NCBI GenBank assembly: GCA_964595565.1
Contig: CAZQQX010000021.1
Span: 1-33,289, forward strand
Direction of reading: 5' to 3'
Origin: JAQVEM01 sp964595565
GTDB lineage: Bacteria; Actinomycetota; Humimicrobiia; Humimicrobiales; Humimicrobiaceae
DNA: 33,289 nucleotides
Shown here: positions 1 to 8,772 of the stretch, piece by piece
Numbering within the stretch: the stretch's first letter is position 1
Layout: the number at the start of each line of letters is the position of its first letter
The notes under the pieces: generated by a model
Seen by the model: only the letters and a program-made list of their open reading frames with translations
What the model was told of the DNA's origin: nothing
Database searches by the model: none
Translations under genes and position numbers: made by a program

Positions 1-276
1 TTTTAGTTCTTTGACAATTTATTATTTTTATCTTTTCTTTTTATAGAATGTCTTTTTCAATCAATTATTTTAAATAATATTTTTAAACCACACTATCTAA
101 TTCTGTTATTAGAAGAACATTATAGCAAAAGTTTTAAATTAAGAGATTATTTTACTTTTATGAATGATTTTATAATTATATAATTAATGAATACAGTTAA
201 AACTTTAAAAATCCATAAAACTATTTATTCAAGTAAATACAGCCCGGGCAATATTTTATTAAATAAAAATAATTTA
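1..276. other. AT-rich non-coding left edge
   Basis: I see no gene, tRNA or convincing terminator here. The stretch is strongly AT-rich and lies downstream of the minus-strand UPF0316 gene. A TTGACA at 11-16 has no -10 box at a usable distance. Confidence 0.5.
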
Positions 277-801
277 TTACTTTTTCTTTAAACCCCTTAT
301 AAAGCCTCCCCTTATTCTATCCAGCATATAGCATACCACAAAAGCCCCGGGATCCTGCTTATGTATCATTTTGCTCAACCCCGGAAGAACAGCATTGCTG
401 CAAACAACATTTATTATCTCTACCTCTCCCTGCCTTCCGGCACCCCTGTAACAGGTAAAGCCAAAATCTTCCCTTGAAAGTAATTCTTTAATCTCCGCAT
501 TATGTTTTCTGGAAATAATATTAATACTTACCAGGTCACGTGATAGCTTCTCCGATATTATTATCCCCACAACAGTGCCCACAGCAAAGCCTGCTCCATA
601 AGTAAAAATCCCATATATATTGTCTATATCTTTAATTATTCTTACTATAATGGATATGAATATGGTTACTTCGACAAAACCCACCAGAGCGGCTATGGCC
701 TTTTTTCTCCTTATTATCATATTCACTCTTATGGTACCAAGACTTACATCAACAATCCTGGCAAAAAATATTATTAGCAGCCATACTATAGTTTCAACCA
801 A
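277..801 (-). CDS. UPF0316 family membrane protein (DUF5698 + DUF2179)
   Basis: This 174-residue protein has the UPF0316 layout. About 60 N-terminal residues form hydrophobic helices, including the family-like stretch RIVDVSLGTIRV (about 15-26) and a glycine-rich membrane segment (about 63-82). A soluble alpha/beta DUF2179 domain follows, with a C-terminal segment near VVCYMLDRIRGGF. The family is widespread in bacteria and has no assigned biochemical role. The start is TTG, supported by a GGAGGT ribosome site at 807-812 five bases upstream. It stands alone, diverging from the HD-GYP gene. The family call is confident; function is unknown. Confidence 0.85.
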   Translation of the reverse strand: MVETIVWLLIIFFARIVDVSLGTIRVNMIIRRKKAIAALVGFVEVTIFISIIVRIIKDIDNIYGIFTYGAGFAVGTVVGIIISEKLSRDLVSINIISRKHNAEIKELLSREDFGFTCYRGAGRQGEVEIINVVCSNAVLPGLSKMIHKQDPGAFVVCYMLDRIRGGFIRGLKKK

Positions 802-1249
802 AATTTACCTCCGGGTTTTTTATAATTACATTTTCTTCTTTATTGCCTGTATTATTTTACCATCAGGCCAAGAACCGCTGCTGTATAAAATTAACCACTG
901 TCATTAAATCTTAATTTTAACATTTCTCTTCAATAATATGCCCTTCTCACCGGTCTATACTCACTTATTCAGGGTTTATATGTGAGATAATGATTTAAAC
1001 AGCTTAACGGTTTTTAAATAATTATATAAGTTATATTAAAAATATAAAGTGTATTGAGTATATATTGAAAAAAAATAAAAAGTTATAGAATTATAGTTAC
1101 CGGTTATATTTATCAACTATTAAGTTTTTATTATTAATAGCATTTGTAACGCTGACAAATCAGCATTAAATTTCTTTATTTTTTTGTTTATAGTATAATA
1201 TAAACATATCTATATTAAATGTTAAATTTTAAACTTTATAATTTATAAA
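802..1249. other. Divergent intergenic region, no gene seen
   Basis: This gap separates the minus-strand UPF0316 gene from the plus-strand HD-GYP gene. It holds a small hairpin (GCTGA, loop CAAA, TCAGC, 1151-1164) and an AT-rich palindrome around 1186-1205. No RNA gene or additional ORF is convincing. Confidence 0.4.
1186..1205 (+). promoter_or_regulatory. Palindrome containing a TATAAT box upstream of the HD-GYP gene
   Basis: GTTTATA and TATAAAC form a 7-bp inverted repeat around GTATAA. Inside it, TATAAT (1194-1199) could be the -10 box for the gene starting at 1250. The matching -35 region is poor, so it could be an activator or repressor site, or chance in AT-rich DNA. Confidence 0.3.
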
Positions 1250-3181
1250 TTGAAGAAATTGAAGTATTCTAAGGAAAAAATTCATACCAGTAATAAAATG
1301 CCCGCCGGACCACGCGTTAGAATTCCAGGTATACCTCCTGCTACATCTAAATTGGTAGAACAATTTAAAAATTTACATATCATGCTTCATGAAGAACTTC
1401 TAAACCTGGAAAAAATTAAAAATAATGATAAATATATAAAAAATATTATTGAAAATAATCCACTCTTCCATTCCCCTATGATTAATGACCTTCCGGGCAT
1501 AGTGTTTTGCTGTAGGATTGATAATAATCGAACCATTGAATTTATAAACCAATCCTGCACTAATATAACCGGCTATAAACCTTCAGATTTAATAATAAAT
1601 AACAATATAGCTTATGGTGACATCATTCATCCCGAAGATAAAAAAATGGTTATAAGTTACCTAAAAAAAGCTGTCAAAGAAGCTAAGAAAATTAATCTTA
1701 AATACCGTATAATTACCGCTAAAAATAAAGTTAAATGGGTCTCTGAAACCTGCGGCGTCCTTCTTTTCCCCCACAGCGACCTTATATTACTTGAAGGCTA
1801 TATAAGCGATACAACAGTGGAGGAACAGGCCATAGAATCATATAAAGAAAGTGAGGAAAAATACAGGCTTATTTTTGAAACATCTCCGGTTGGTATCGCT
1901 GTGGTAAATAACATGGGAGTTATAACCGATATTAGTGATACAGTACTTGATTTTACAGGTTTTAATAGGGAGGACATTGTCGGAAAGCATTTTACAAAAT
2001 TAAAAACGCTCCGGGCAGCTGACATACCGGGATATATTAATATTTTTACCAGACTTATTCTCGGTAAAAATATAAAACCCATACTACTAAACTGGAAACA
2101 TAAAAACGGGAGAATTTTTACAGGAGAAGTCCGGACATCACTGATTAAAAAGAATAAAAAAATTACCGGAATACAGATAATAATTACTAATAGAACCAAC
2201 CTTATAAAAATAGGAAAACAACTAAAAGATAGTGAGGAATTCAATAAAAGTATTCTTAATAATTCTACATTTCCTATTTACGTTATGAATACCAACAAAA
2301 CTATGGAATATATAAACCCCGCATTTGAAAAATTAACCGGTTTTTCTTCCAGAGAAATAATTGATGGCAGACCGCCCCGTCCCTACTGGATAAAAGATAT
2401 GACAGATACTTATCTTGAAAGCATTGAAAAAGTTATAACCAGAGGGGTATACAACATTGAACTGCCATTTGTAAATAAGAGTGGAAAAAAATTCTGGGTC
2501 AATGCTGCAGAGCGTTCTATAAAAAGCGGTGGAAAAATAAAATATATTCTGGGTAATTTTGTTGATATTACCGAAAGAAAAGAAACATATGACAGGCTGG
2601 AAAAAGTATTGAATGATATCATAGATACTCTATCATCAATAGTTGAGGCCAGGGATCCCTATACAGCAGGCCACCAGAAAAGAGTAACCACACTGGCCGT
2701 AAAAATAGCAAATGAATTAAAATTTGATGAGGAAAAAATAAAATTTATAGAAATAGCAGCACGATTGCATGACATAGGCAAAATAAATATTCCCTCTTCT
2801 ATCCTTTCAAAACCGGGTAAACTATCTGAAATAGAATTTAACATAGTAAAGACTCATCCCAGTGTTGGATTTGATTTCGTCAAAAAAATAGATTTCCGGT
2901 ATCCTGTCGCAGAGATAATTCTACAGCATCATGAAAGAGAAGACGGTTCGGGATACCCCCGGGGCCTAAAAGGAAAAGACATAGTTCCGGAAGCAAAAAT
3001 TATTGGAGTTGCAGATGTAGTAGAAGCAATGTCTTCTCACAGACCTTACAGACCTGCCAGAGGAATCCAGGCAGCTATAAATGAGATAAGAAAAAATAAA
3101 GGAAAACTTTATAACCCCAGGGTAGTAGATGCGTGCATAAAAGTTCTGAAAAGAAAGAATTTTTCTTTTGATGATCAATAA
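1250..3181 (+). CDS. Triple-PAS HD-GYP domain protein, putative cyclic di-GMP phosphodiesterase
   Basis: The protein is 643 residues and cytosolic, with no membrane segment. Three PAS sensor modules lie at about 78-190, 200-320 and 328-445, and a C-terminal HD-GYP domain at about 450-635. HD-GYP landmarks are visible: H475, the HD pair H507-D508 in RLHDIGK, H560-H561, and the G-Y-P motif at 568-570. HD-GYP domains usually hydrolyse c-di-GMP, and the PAS domains presumably gate this in response to a ligand, redox state or partner. No GGDEF or kinase domain is attached and no cognate cyclase is nearby. The start is unclear: TTG at 1250 has no ribosome site, and ATG at 1298 (residue 17) is an alternative with an equally poor one. 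It converges on queA. Confidence 0.9.
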   Translation: MKKLKYSKEKIHTSNKMPAGPRVRIPGIPPATSKLVEQFKNLHIMLHEELLNLEKIKNNDKYIKNIIENNPLFHSPMINDLPGIVFCCRIDNNRTIEFINQSCTNITGYKPSDLIINNNIAYGDIIHPEDKKMVISYLKKAVKEAKKINLKYRIITAKNKVKWVSETCGVLLFPHSDLILLEGYISDTTVEEQAIESYKESEEKYRLIFETSPVGIAVVNNMGVITDISDTVLDFTGFNREDIVGKHFTKLKTLRAADIPGYINIFTRLILGKNIKPILLNWKHKNGRIFTGEVRTSLIKKNKKITGIQIIITNRTNLIKIGKQLKDSEEFNKSILNNSTFPIYVMNTNKTMEYINPAFEKLTGFSSREIIDGRPPRPYWIKDMTDTYLESIEKVITRGVYNIELPFVNKSGKKFWVNAAERSIKSGGKIKYILGNFVDITERKETYDRLEKVLNDIIDTLSSIVEARDPYTAGHQKRVTTLAVKIANELKFDEEKIKFIEIAARLHDIGKINIPSSILSKPGKLSEIEFNIVKTHPSVGFDFVKKIDFRYPVAEIILQHHEREDGSGYPRGLKGKDIVPEAKIIGVADVVEAMSSHRPYRPARGIQAAINEIRKNKGKLYNPRVVDACIKVLKRKNFSFDDQ

Positions 3182-3285
3182 ATATACCGTATTTAATAAT
3201 ATAATCACTTTAATATCTTTAAAGTTCTCCCATAAGAGAATAGACTTATTAAAACATGAATTTATATTTTTCATTTAAAGTTTAT

Positions 3286-4299
3286 TTATTTTATAAGCAT
3301 ACAATCTCCAAAGCTGTAGAACCTGTAATTGTTTTTTTTAGCCTCACTGTAAGCTCTTAAAATATTCCTTCTTCCTGCAAATGCAGATACCATTACAATA
3401 AGAGTTGACCGTGGAAGATGAAAATTAGTAATTAGCCAGTCAACAGCCTTAAAATTATACCCTGGATAAATAAAAATATCGGTACTTCCATTTTCTCCTT
3501 TTATTTTCCCATATTTTAACATTAAAGTTTCAAGAGTCCTTACTACAGTTGTGCCAACTGCAATAATTTTACTTCCTCTGCTTCTTGCGTCCATTATTTT
3601 TTTTGCCTCACGTTCCTCAATAAAATAATTTTCACTGTGCATACTGTGTTTTTCCACATCCTCTTCCACTATGGGCCTGAAAGTATCAATACCTATATCC
3701 AGCCTCAACTTTGCAATCACTATTCCCTTATCTTTTAATTTATTAATTAACTCCTTAGAAAAATGAAGTCCTGCAGTTGGAGCAGCTCTGGAACCTTTTT
3801 TGTCTGCATAAACAGTTTGATAACTTTCCTCTTTAATACCGGTATCTTTAATATAAGGAGGCAGTGGAACTTCGCCGTATTCATCAAAAATATCTTCTGC
3901 GGGAAAATCAAATTTTACTACTGCCTTTCCATAATCTAATTTTGACCTGACTATAAAAAAATGTTTCTCTATAATAACTTTATCATTGGGTTTAACCCTC
4001 TTTGAAGGTCTGATTAAAACCAGATATTCATTTTCATTTAATTTATTTAAAACAAAACATTCAATATTTGCCCCGGTTTTTTCTTTTTTGCCCTTCAACC
4101 TGCACCTTACTACCCTGCTTTCATTTACCACCAGCACATCCCCCTTCTTGAAATAGGATTGGATATTATAAAAAAAATCATGCTTTATGCTGCCAGGTTT
4201 TTTATCAAGTACTAAAAGTTTTGAATTATCTCTTCTTAATAATGGCACCTGGGCTATGAATTTTTGAGGAAGTTCGTAATCAAATAATTCAGTCTTCAT
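3286..4299 (-). CDS. queA: S-adenosylmethionine:tRNA ribosyltransferase-isomerase QueA
   Basis: QueA transfers and isomerises the ribose of SAM onto 7-aminomethyl-7-deazaguanine at tRNA position 34, making epoxyqueuosine. The family hallmarks are clear: an N-terminal FDYELP motif, RPSKRVK, AAPTAGLHFS, and NFHLPRSTLIVMVSAF near the C-terminus. I chose the ATG at 4299 because family members begin M-K-x-x-x-F-D-Y-E-L-P; an in-frame TTG at 4317 would add six residues with no family support. The gene overlaps the end of ruvB by 11 bases, so translation is probably coupled. It is the last gene of the minus-strand run. At 337 residues the length is normal. Confidence 0.95.
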   Translation of the reverse strand: MKTELFDYELPQKFIAQVPLLRRDNSKLLVLDKKPGSIKHDFFYNIQSYFKKGDVLVVNESRVVRCRLKGKKEKTGANIECFVLNKLNENEYLVLIRPSKRVKPNDKVIIEKHFFIVRSKLDYGKAVVKFDFPAEDIFDEYGEVPLPPYIKDTGIKEESYQTVYADKKGSRAAPTAGLHFSKELINKLKDKGIVIAKLRLDIGIDTFRPIVEEDVEKHSMHSENYFIEEREAKKIMDARSRGSKIIAVGTTVVRTLETLMLKYGKIKGENGSTDIFIYPGYNFKAVDWLITNFHLPRSTLIVMVSAFAGRRNILRAYSEAKKNNYRFYSFGDCMLIK

Positions 4300-5350
4300 C
4301 TCTGGATATACTATCAAAAAGGCCGGGGTTACTTTCTCTGCCTATTCCCAGATATTTAAAGGCTCTGCCTGTGGCAACCCTGCCTTTGGATGTCCTTTTT
4401 ACAAATCCAAGCTGTAAAAGATACGGTTCATAAACATCTTCTATGGTATCCGCTTCTTCTCCTACTGAAGCAGCTATAGTTCCCACTCCTACCGGACCCC
4501 CGTTAAATTTTATTACCAGGGCATTTAATATTTTTTTATCAACTACATCAAGGCCCAGCTTATCTATATCAAGTTTCCCCAGAGCTTTCTCGGCTATTTC
4601 TTCATCTATTACACTGTTGCTGTACATAAGCGCGTAATCTCTTACCCGTCTCAGCAACCTGTTCCCTATTCTTGGTGTACCCCTGCTTCTTCCAGCAATA
4701 ATTTCGGCACCTTTTCCGGTTATTTCTATACCGAGTATGGCTGCTGACCGGTTAATAATTTTTACTATATTTTCTTTATTATAATAATCCAGCCTCAAAT
4801 TTACCCCGAACCTGTCTCTTAAGGGAGGCGCTACCAGTCCTATTCGTGTTGTTGCCCCGATAATAGTGAAGGGTTCAATATCAATTCTGATTGATTTTGC
4901 CGAAGGGCCTTTCCCGATTATTATATCCAGTTTATAATCTTCCATTGCCGGATAAAGGATTTCCTCCACGCTTCTATTTAATCTGTGGATTTCATCAATA
5001 AATAAGACATCAAATTTTTCCAGATTAGTCAGTATGGCAGCCAGGTCACCCGCTCTTTCTATAGCCGGACCTGAGGTAACTCTGAAGCCAACCCCGAGTT
5101 CATTGGCAATTATCTCAGCAAGGCATGTTTTACCCAGGCCGGGCGGACCCGATAAAATCACATGGTCCAGAGGCTCTTTTCTTTTTTTGGCAGATTTTAT
5201 AAAAACTAAAAGATTATCTATTATTTTTTCCTGACCGATAAACTCTGCTATTTCCCGTGGCCGCAGGCTCTTATCAAGCTCTGTATCAACCTTAAGATGT
5301 TTGGGATTTATATCATTATTTTCGTTATTTACTTTATCCATTTTAGCCAT
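4289..5350 (-). CDS. ruvB: Holliday junction branch-migration helicase RuvB
   Basis: RuvB is the AAA+ motor that, with RuvA, drives branch migration of Holliday junctions. The Walker A GPPGLGKT is at about 68-75, Walker B LFIDE ends at E120, the sensor-1 motif GATTR is around 165-169, and the arginine finger is in PLRDRFG (R180). A winged-helix DNA-binding domain closes the protein. At 353 residues it is slightly long because of a polar N-terminal tail of about 25 residues. It starts 12 bases after ruvA ends and overlaps queA at its 3' end, in the usual ruvC-ruvA-ruvB order. Confidence 0.97.
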   Translation of the reverse strand: MAKMDKVNNENNDINPKHLKVDTELDKSLRPREIAEFIGQEKIIDNLLVFIKSAKKRKEPLDHVILSGPPGLGKTCLAEIIANELGVGFRVTSGPAIERAGDLAAILTNLEKFDVLFIDEIHRLNRSVEEILYPAMEDYKLDIIIGKGPSAKSIRIDIEPFTIIGATTRIGLVAPPLRDRFGVNLRLDYYNKENIVKIINRSAAILGIEITGKGAEIIAGRSRGTPRIGNRLLRRVRDYALMYSNSVIDEEIAEKALGKLDIDKLGLDVVDKKILNALVIKFNGGPVGVGTIAASVGEEADTIEDVYEPYLLQLGFVKRTSKGRVATGRAFKYLGIGRESNPGLFDSISRDED

Positions 5351-5362
5351 TTAATCATTTTA

Positions 5363-5953
5363 TTATATTTCCCTTAGCGTCATTTTTAATATATTTTCAG
5401 TTTTTTCCTTCTCAATAATATCAGCATCCAGTCTTGACAGGGCTCTTGTTATCTCATTTGTGCCGTAACCAAGTGTTTTAAGGGCCTGCTTTACCTCATA
5501 CAGCTTCTTATTTTCTTTTGCACCGGCTCCTCTAACCAGAACCATTTTATCTTCTTCTATTTTATCCTTTAGTTCCACTATCATTCTTTCGGCAAGTTTA
5601 AGACCAATCCCGGGCACTCTTCTCAAAAGGTCTGCTTCTCTTTCTGTAATAATTTTCTTAATTTCCTGCGCACTGTAAATAGAGAGTGCACTTAAAGCTA
5701 TTTTAATGGATATTCCCGAAACACCTATCAATTTTAAGAAAAAATCTTTATCTTCATTATCCAGAAAACCCACCAGCTTTAATTCTTCCTCACGCACATG
5801 GGTATAAATATCAAGTTCAACCTCCGAACCCGCTCCGGGAATTTTCTCAAAAGTTCTGGATGAAATCAATACCTCAAAACCTATTCCTCCTGTCTGTATT
5901 ATAACGTTTGAGGGAGACTTTTTTATTATCTTTCCAAATATTTTTGCAATCAT
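5363..5953 (-). CDS. ruvA: Holliday junction DNA-binding protein RuvA
   Basis: RuvA forms the tetrameric junction-binding shell that loads RuvB. The start MIAKIFGKIIKK, the OB-fold N-terminal domain with FEVLISSRTFEKIP, and the helix-hairpin-helix pair (LIGVSGISIKIALSAL and RRVPGIGLKLAERMIVELK) are typical. The small C-terminal domain that contacts RuvB ends the protein (196 residues, normal). It sits nine bases after ruvC and 12 before ruvB, which supports cotranscription. Confidence 0.95.
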   Translation of the reverse strand: MIAKIFGKIIKKSPSNVIIQTGGIGFEVLISSRTFEKIPGAGSEVELDIYTHVREEELKLVGFLDNEDKDFFLKLIGVSGISIKIALSALSIYSAQEIKKIITEREADLLRRVPGIGLKLAERMIVELKDKIEEDKMVLVRGAGAKENKKLYEVKQALKTLGYGTNEITRALSRLDADIIEKEKTENILKMTLREI

Positions 5954-5962
5954 AAAAAAATA

Positions 5963-6487
5963 TTAAATATTTTTTATATTCTCTAAATTTTGTTTAAATT
6001 TCCTAAAATTAGCATGACAGACAGATATTGCCATTGCATCCCAGGCATCATCCCTTGAAGGAAAAAAATTATCGTTTACTCCTAAAATAATTTTTAACAT
6101 ATACTTAACCTGTTTTTTGCTTGCCCTCCCGTAACCAACCACAGCCTGTTTTACTTCAAGAGGAGTATACTCATATATCCTTATTTTATTAATGCTCCCT
6201 GCCAGGATGGAAACACCCCTTGCCTGTCCAACATCTAAAGCACTTTTTGCATTCATATTAAAAAAAATTTCCTCTACAGCAAGACAATCAGGACAGTATT
6301 TTTTTATTAATTTATCAAGTTCCAGGTAAATTTTCTCCAGTCTTTCAAATATAGGTTCGGATTTCTCTGTTATTATACAACCTGAATATACGGGGTGATA
6401 CTCACCTTTAATTATATCAAGCACGCTTACGCCGGTGGTCTCGAGTCCGGGGTCTATACCAAGTATTCTAATTTTGTTATCTGTCAT
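5963..6487 (-). CDS. ruvC: Holliday junction resolvase RuvC
   Basis: RuvC is the dimeric endonuclease that cuts Holliday junctions symmetrically. The four acidic catalytic residues of the RNase H-like fold can be assigned: D12 in GIDPGLETTG, E72 in AVEEIFF, and D147 and D150 in DDAWDAMAIS. The family stretch TPLEVKQAVVGYGRASKKQV is also present. At 174 residues the length is normal. It lies 23 bases downstream of yebC and directly before ruvA. Confidence 0.96.
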   Translation of the reverse strand: MTDNKIRILGIDPGLETTGVSVLDIIKGEYHPVYSGCIITEKSEPIFERLEKIYLELDKLIKKYCPDCLAVEEIFFNMNAKSALDVGQARGVSILAGSINKIRIYEYTPLEVKQAVVGYGRASKKQVKYMLKIILGVNDNFFPSRDDAWDAMAISVCHANFRKFKQNLENIKNI

Positions 6488-6510
6488 ATTTAAATAAATA
6501 CATTTTTTAG

Positions 6511-7260
6511 TTACATCTCATTTAACATATCATCTGATATTTCCAGATTTGTGCTAACATTCTGTACATCATCATGGTCATCCAGTGCATTGATAAGCTT
6601 CAGCGATTTAGCACCATCTTCCTTTGAAAGTTTAATCGTGGATTTAGGTACAAACGCAAGTTCACCTGATTTAATCTTTATTTTTCTTTCAGTCAGCTCT
6701 TCCTTAACCTTTATGAATTCATTCAGAGATGTCCTTATTTCATATAAACCATTGTCCTCATCAATATCTTCGGCACCGGCATCAATCATATTTAACATAA
6801 ATTCTTCTTCATCTTTTACTTCATTTTTTTCCACTATTATTATGCCGCTTCTTTCAAACTGCCAGCTCACACTTCCAGTTTCACCAAGTGTCCCATTATA
6901 TCTACTTAAAATATTCCTGATATCGGAAGCAGTTCTGTTACGGTTTTCTGTCATAACCTCAATTATTAATGCTATGCCCCCGGGACCATACCCTTCATAA
7001 ATAATGCTTTCATAATTCTCTCCTTCTATCTCACCAGTTCCTCTTTTAATTGCCCTGTCTATATTGCTCTGGGGCATATTATACTCTTTAGCTTTGGCTA
7101 TTGCATTTGCAAGGTTAATATTATCCTTCGGGTCGCTTCCGCCGCCCTCTCTTACCGCAACAATTATATTTCTGCTTAACTTACCGAATATATTTCCTCT
7201 TTTTGCGTCTTCTTTTGCCTTTTTATGCTTAATTGAATGCCATTTTGAATGCCCCGACAT
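6511..7260 (-). CDS. yebC: YebC/PmpR family translation or transcription factor
   Basis: The 249-residue protein starts with the family signature MSGHSKWHSIKHKK, followed by the KLSRNI and VREGGGSDPKDN blocks and the NGTLGETGSVSWQF segment. YebC/PmpR proteins are known as DNA-binding regulators in some bacteria, while others act in translation, relieving ribosome stalling at proline-rich stretches. Association with ruvCAB is very common. The start lies one base after the pdxT stop, with a G-rich ribosome site inside the end of pdxT, so the two are probably translationally coupled. Confidence 0.95.
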   Translation of the reverse strand: MSGHSKWHSIKHKKAKEDAKRGNIFGKLSRNIIVAVREGGGSDPKDNINLANAIAKAKEYNMPQSNIDRAIKRGTGEIEGENYESIIYEGYGPGGIALIIEVMTENRNRTASDIRNILSRYNGTLGETGSVSWQFERSGIIIVEKNEVKDEEEFMLNMIDAGAEDIDEDNGLYEIRTSLNEFIKVKEELTERKIKIKSGELAFVPKSTIKLSKEDGAKSLKLINALDDHDDVQNVSTNLEISDDMLNEM

Positions 7261-7261
7261 A

Positions 7262-7876
7262 TCAAATCCCCTCTTTATATTTTTTTATCATATTTACAAA
7301 ATACCTGTGCAAACCAGTATCATCGGTCAACTCGGGATGAAAAGTACTTGCCATAACATTGCCGTCTTTTACAAGTATCGCTTTACCATCAAACTCTGCC
7401 ATTATCTTAACATTTCTCCCCGTACTTAATATCCCGGGTGCTCTTATAAATACCGATCTGAATCTCCTCTCCTCTTTTTTAACACTATCAAAATTTATAT
7501 ATATCATCTCCTCAAAACTGTCTATCTGGCGTCCGTAAGCATTCCTTTTTACATTAATATCTATATATCCCAGACCTTTACCTTCACCCTGAATTTCTTT
7601 TGCAATTAATATCAATCCAGCACAGGTTCCAAATATGGGCTTTCCTTTCTTATAAAATTTATCCAGAGCTCCATTAAAATTGTATTCTTTTAATAACTTA
7701 TTTATGGTAGTGCTCTCTCCTCCTGGAATAATAACCCCATCAACCTGTGCCAGTTGCCCGGGAAATCTTATCTCTAAAGTTTTAACCCTGCACTTTTTTA
7801 GTTTAACTATATGTTCTTTAAATGCTCCCTGCAGTGAAAGAACACCGACTCTTATATCCGCCAACTTATTTACCAT
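7262..7876 (-). CDS. pdxT: Pyridoxal 5'-phosphate synthase glutaminase subunit PdxT
   Basis: PdxT hydrolyses glutamine and channels ammonia to PdxS for de novo PLP synthesis. It is a class I glutamine amidotransferase with the triad C85 (FGTCAGLIL), H180 and E182 (FHPEL). The family motifs PGGEST (51-56) and LSLQGAF (13-19) are also visible. At 204 residues it is close to the usual length. Its start overlaps the pdxS stop by seven bases (ATGGTAA shared), a sign of translational coupling that would help keep subunit stoichiometry. Confidence 0.97.
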   Translation of the reverse strand: MVNKLADIRVGVLSLQGAFKEHIVKLKKCRVKTLEIRFPGQLAQVDGVIIPGGESTTINKLLKEYNFNGALDKFYKKGKPIFGTCAGLILIAKEIQGEGKGLGYIDINVKRNAYGRQIDSFEEMIYINFDSVKKEERRFRSVFIRAPGILSTGRNVKIMAEFDGKAILVKDGNVMASTFHPELTDDTGLHRYFVNMIKKYKEGI

Positions 7877-8751
7877 CCCCTGTTTGAAATTACCTCTTCT
7901 TTTGTGAGGGTGGATACGGCGATTCCTTTCATCGGACCCCCCAGATTTCTTGAAACACGCGCCAGTACTTCTGGATTATTAAAGTGAGTGGTTGCCTCAA
8001 CAATAGCCTTTGCCACTTTTGATGGGTTATCTGACTTAAATATTCCCGAGCCAACAAAAATTCCATCTGCGCCCAGCTGCATTATCATAGCAGCATCAGC
8101 GGGGGTTGATATACCACCTGCAGAAAAATTTACTACCGGTAAACTTCTATTCTTATGTACATATACAGCCAGGTCATAGGGCGCACCCAGTTCCTTTGAT
8201 GCAGTCATAAGTTCTTCAACAGGCATAGAAGCAATTCGCGCTATCCCGTCCTTTATACTTCTCATATGTCTTACCGCTTCAACTACATCTCCGGTGCCTG
8301 CTTCACCCTTGGTTCTCACCATTGCGGCACCTTCTCCTATTCTTCTCAATGCTTCTCCAAGATTGGTCGCACCGCACACAAATGGAACTTTAAAATTCCA
8401 TTTATTTACATGATATTTCTCATCAGCGGGTGTTAGGACTTCACTTTCATCTATATAATCAACTCCTATGGCTTCAAGTATTTGCGCTTCAGCAAAATGC
8501 CCTATTCTTATTTTTGCCATAACCGGAATGGATACAGCATCCATTATTTTTAATATAATTTCAGGGTCTGTCATTCTTGCCACTCCACCTTCTGCTCTAA
8601 TGTCAGCTGGAATTTTTTCCAGAGCCATTACCGATACTGCTCCAGCCTCCTCTGCTATTTTAGCCTGTTCAGGTGAGGTTACATCCATTATCACTCCGCC
8701 CTTTAACATTTGTGCGAGCCCACCTTTTAATTTTAATGTTCCTTTTTTCAT
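7870..8751 (-). CDS. pdxS: Pyridoxal 5'-phosphate synthase lyase subunit PdxS
   Basis: PdxS builds PLP from ribose 5-phosphate, glyceraldehyde 3-phosphate and ammonia. It is a very well conserved (beta/alpha)8 barrel of 293 residues. The Schiff-base lysine K80 in VMAKIRIGH, the second lysine K148 in MVRTKGEAGTG and the substrate Asp in GVIMDV are all present. The ribosome site GGAGGT lies about ten bases before the ATG. Together with pdxT it makes the DXP-independent pathway of PLP synthesis. It begins 21 bases after htpX. Confidence 0.98.
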   Translation of the reverse strand: MKKGTLKLKGGLAQMLKGGVIMDVTSPEQAKIAEEAGAVSVMALEKIPADIRAEGGVARMTDPEIILKIMDAVSIPVMAKIRIGHFAEAQILEAIGVDYIDESEVLTPADEKYHVNKWNFKVPFVCGATNLGEALRRIGEGAAMVRTKGEAGTGDVVEAVRHMRSIKDGIARIASMPVEELMTASKELGAPYDLAVYVHKNRSLPVVNFSAGGISTPADAAMIMQLGADGIFVGSGIFKSDNPSKVAKAIVEATTHFNNPEVLARVSRNLGGPMKGIAVSTLTKEEVISNRGW

Positions 8752-8772
8752 CTTTTAAAATACCTCCATTTT

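Noticed and set aside
11..47. TTGACA with a downstream TATAGA as a promoter at the left edge
   Set aside because: The spacing is about 25 bases, too long, and no plus-strand gene follows.
1298..1345. The peptide PAGPRVRIPGIPP at the start of the HD-GYP protein looks like the spurious peptides that come from translated tRNA genes
   Set aside because: The DNA does not fold as a tRNA: the putative T-arm has no pairing stem and no acceptor or anticodon arm is found.
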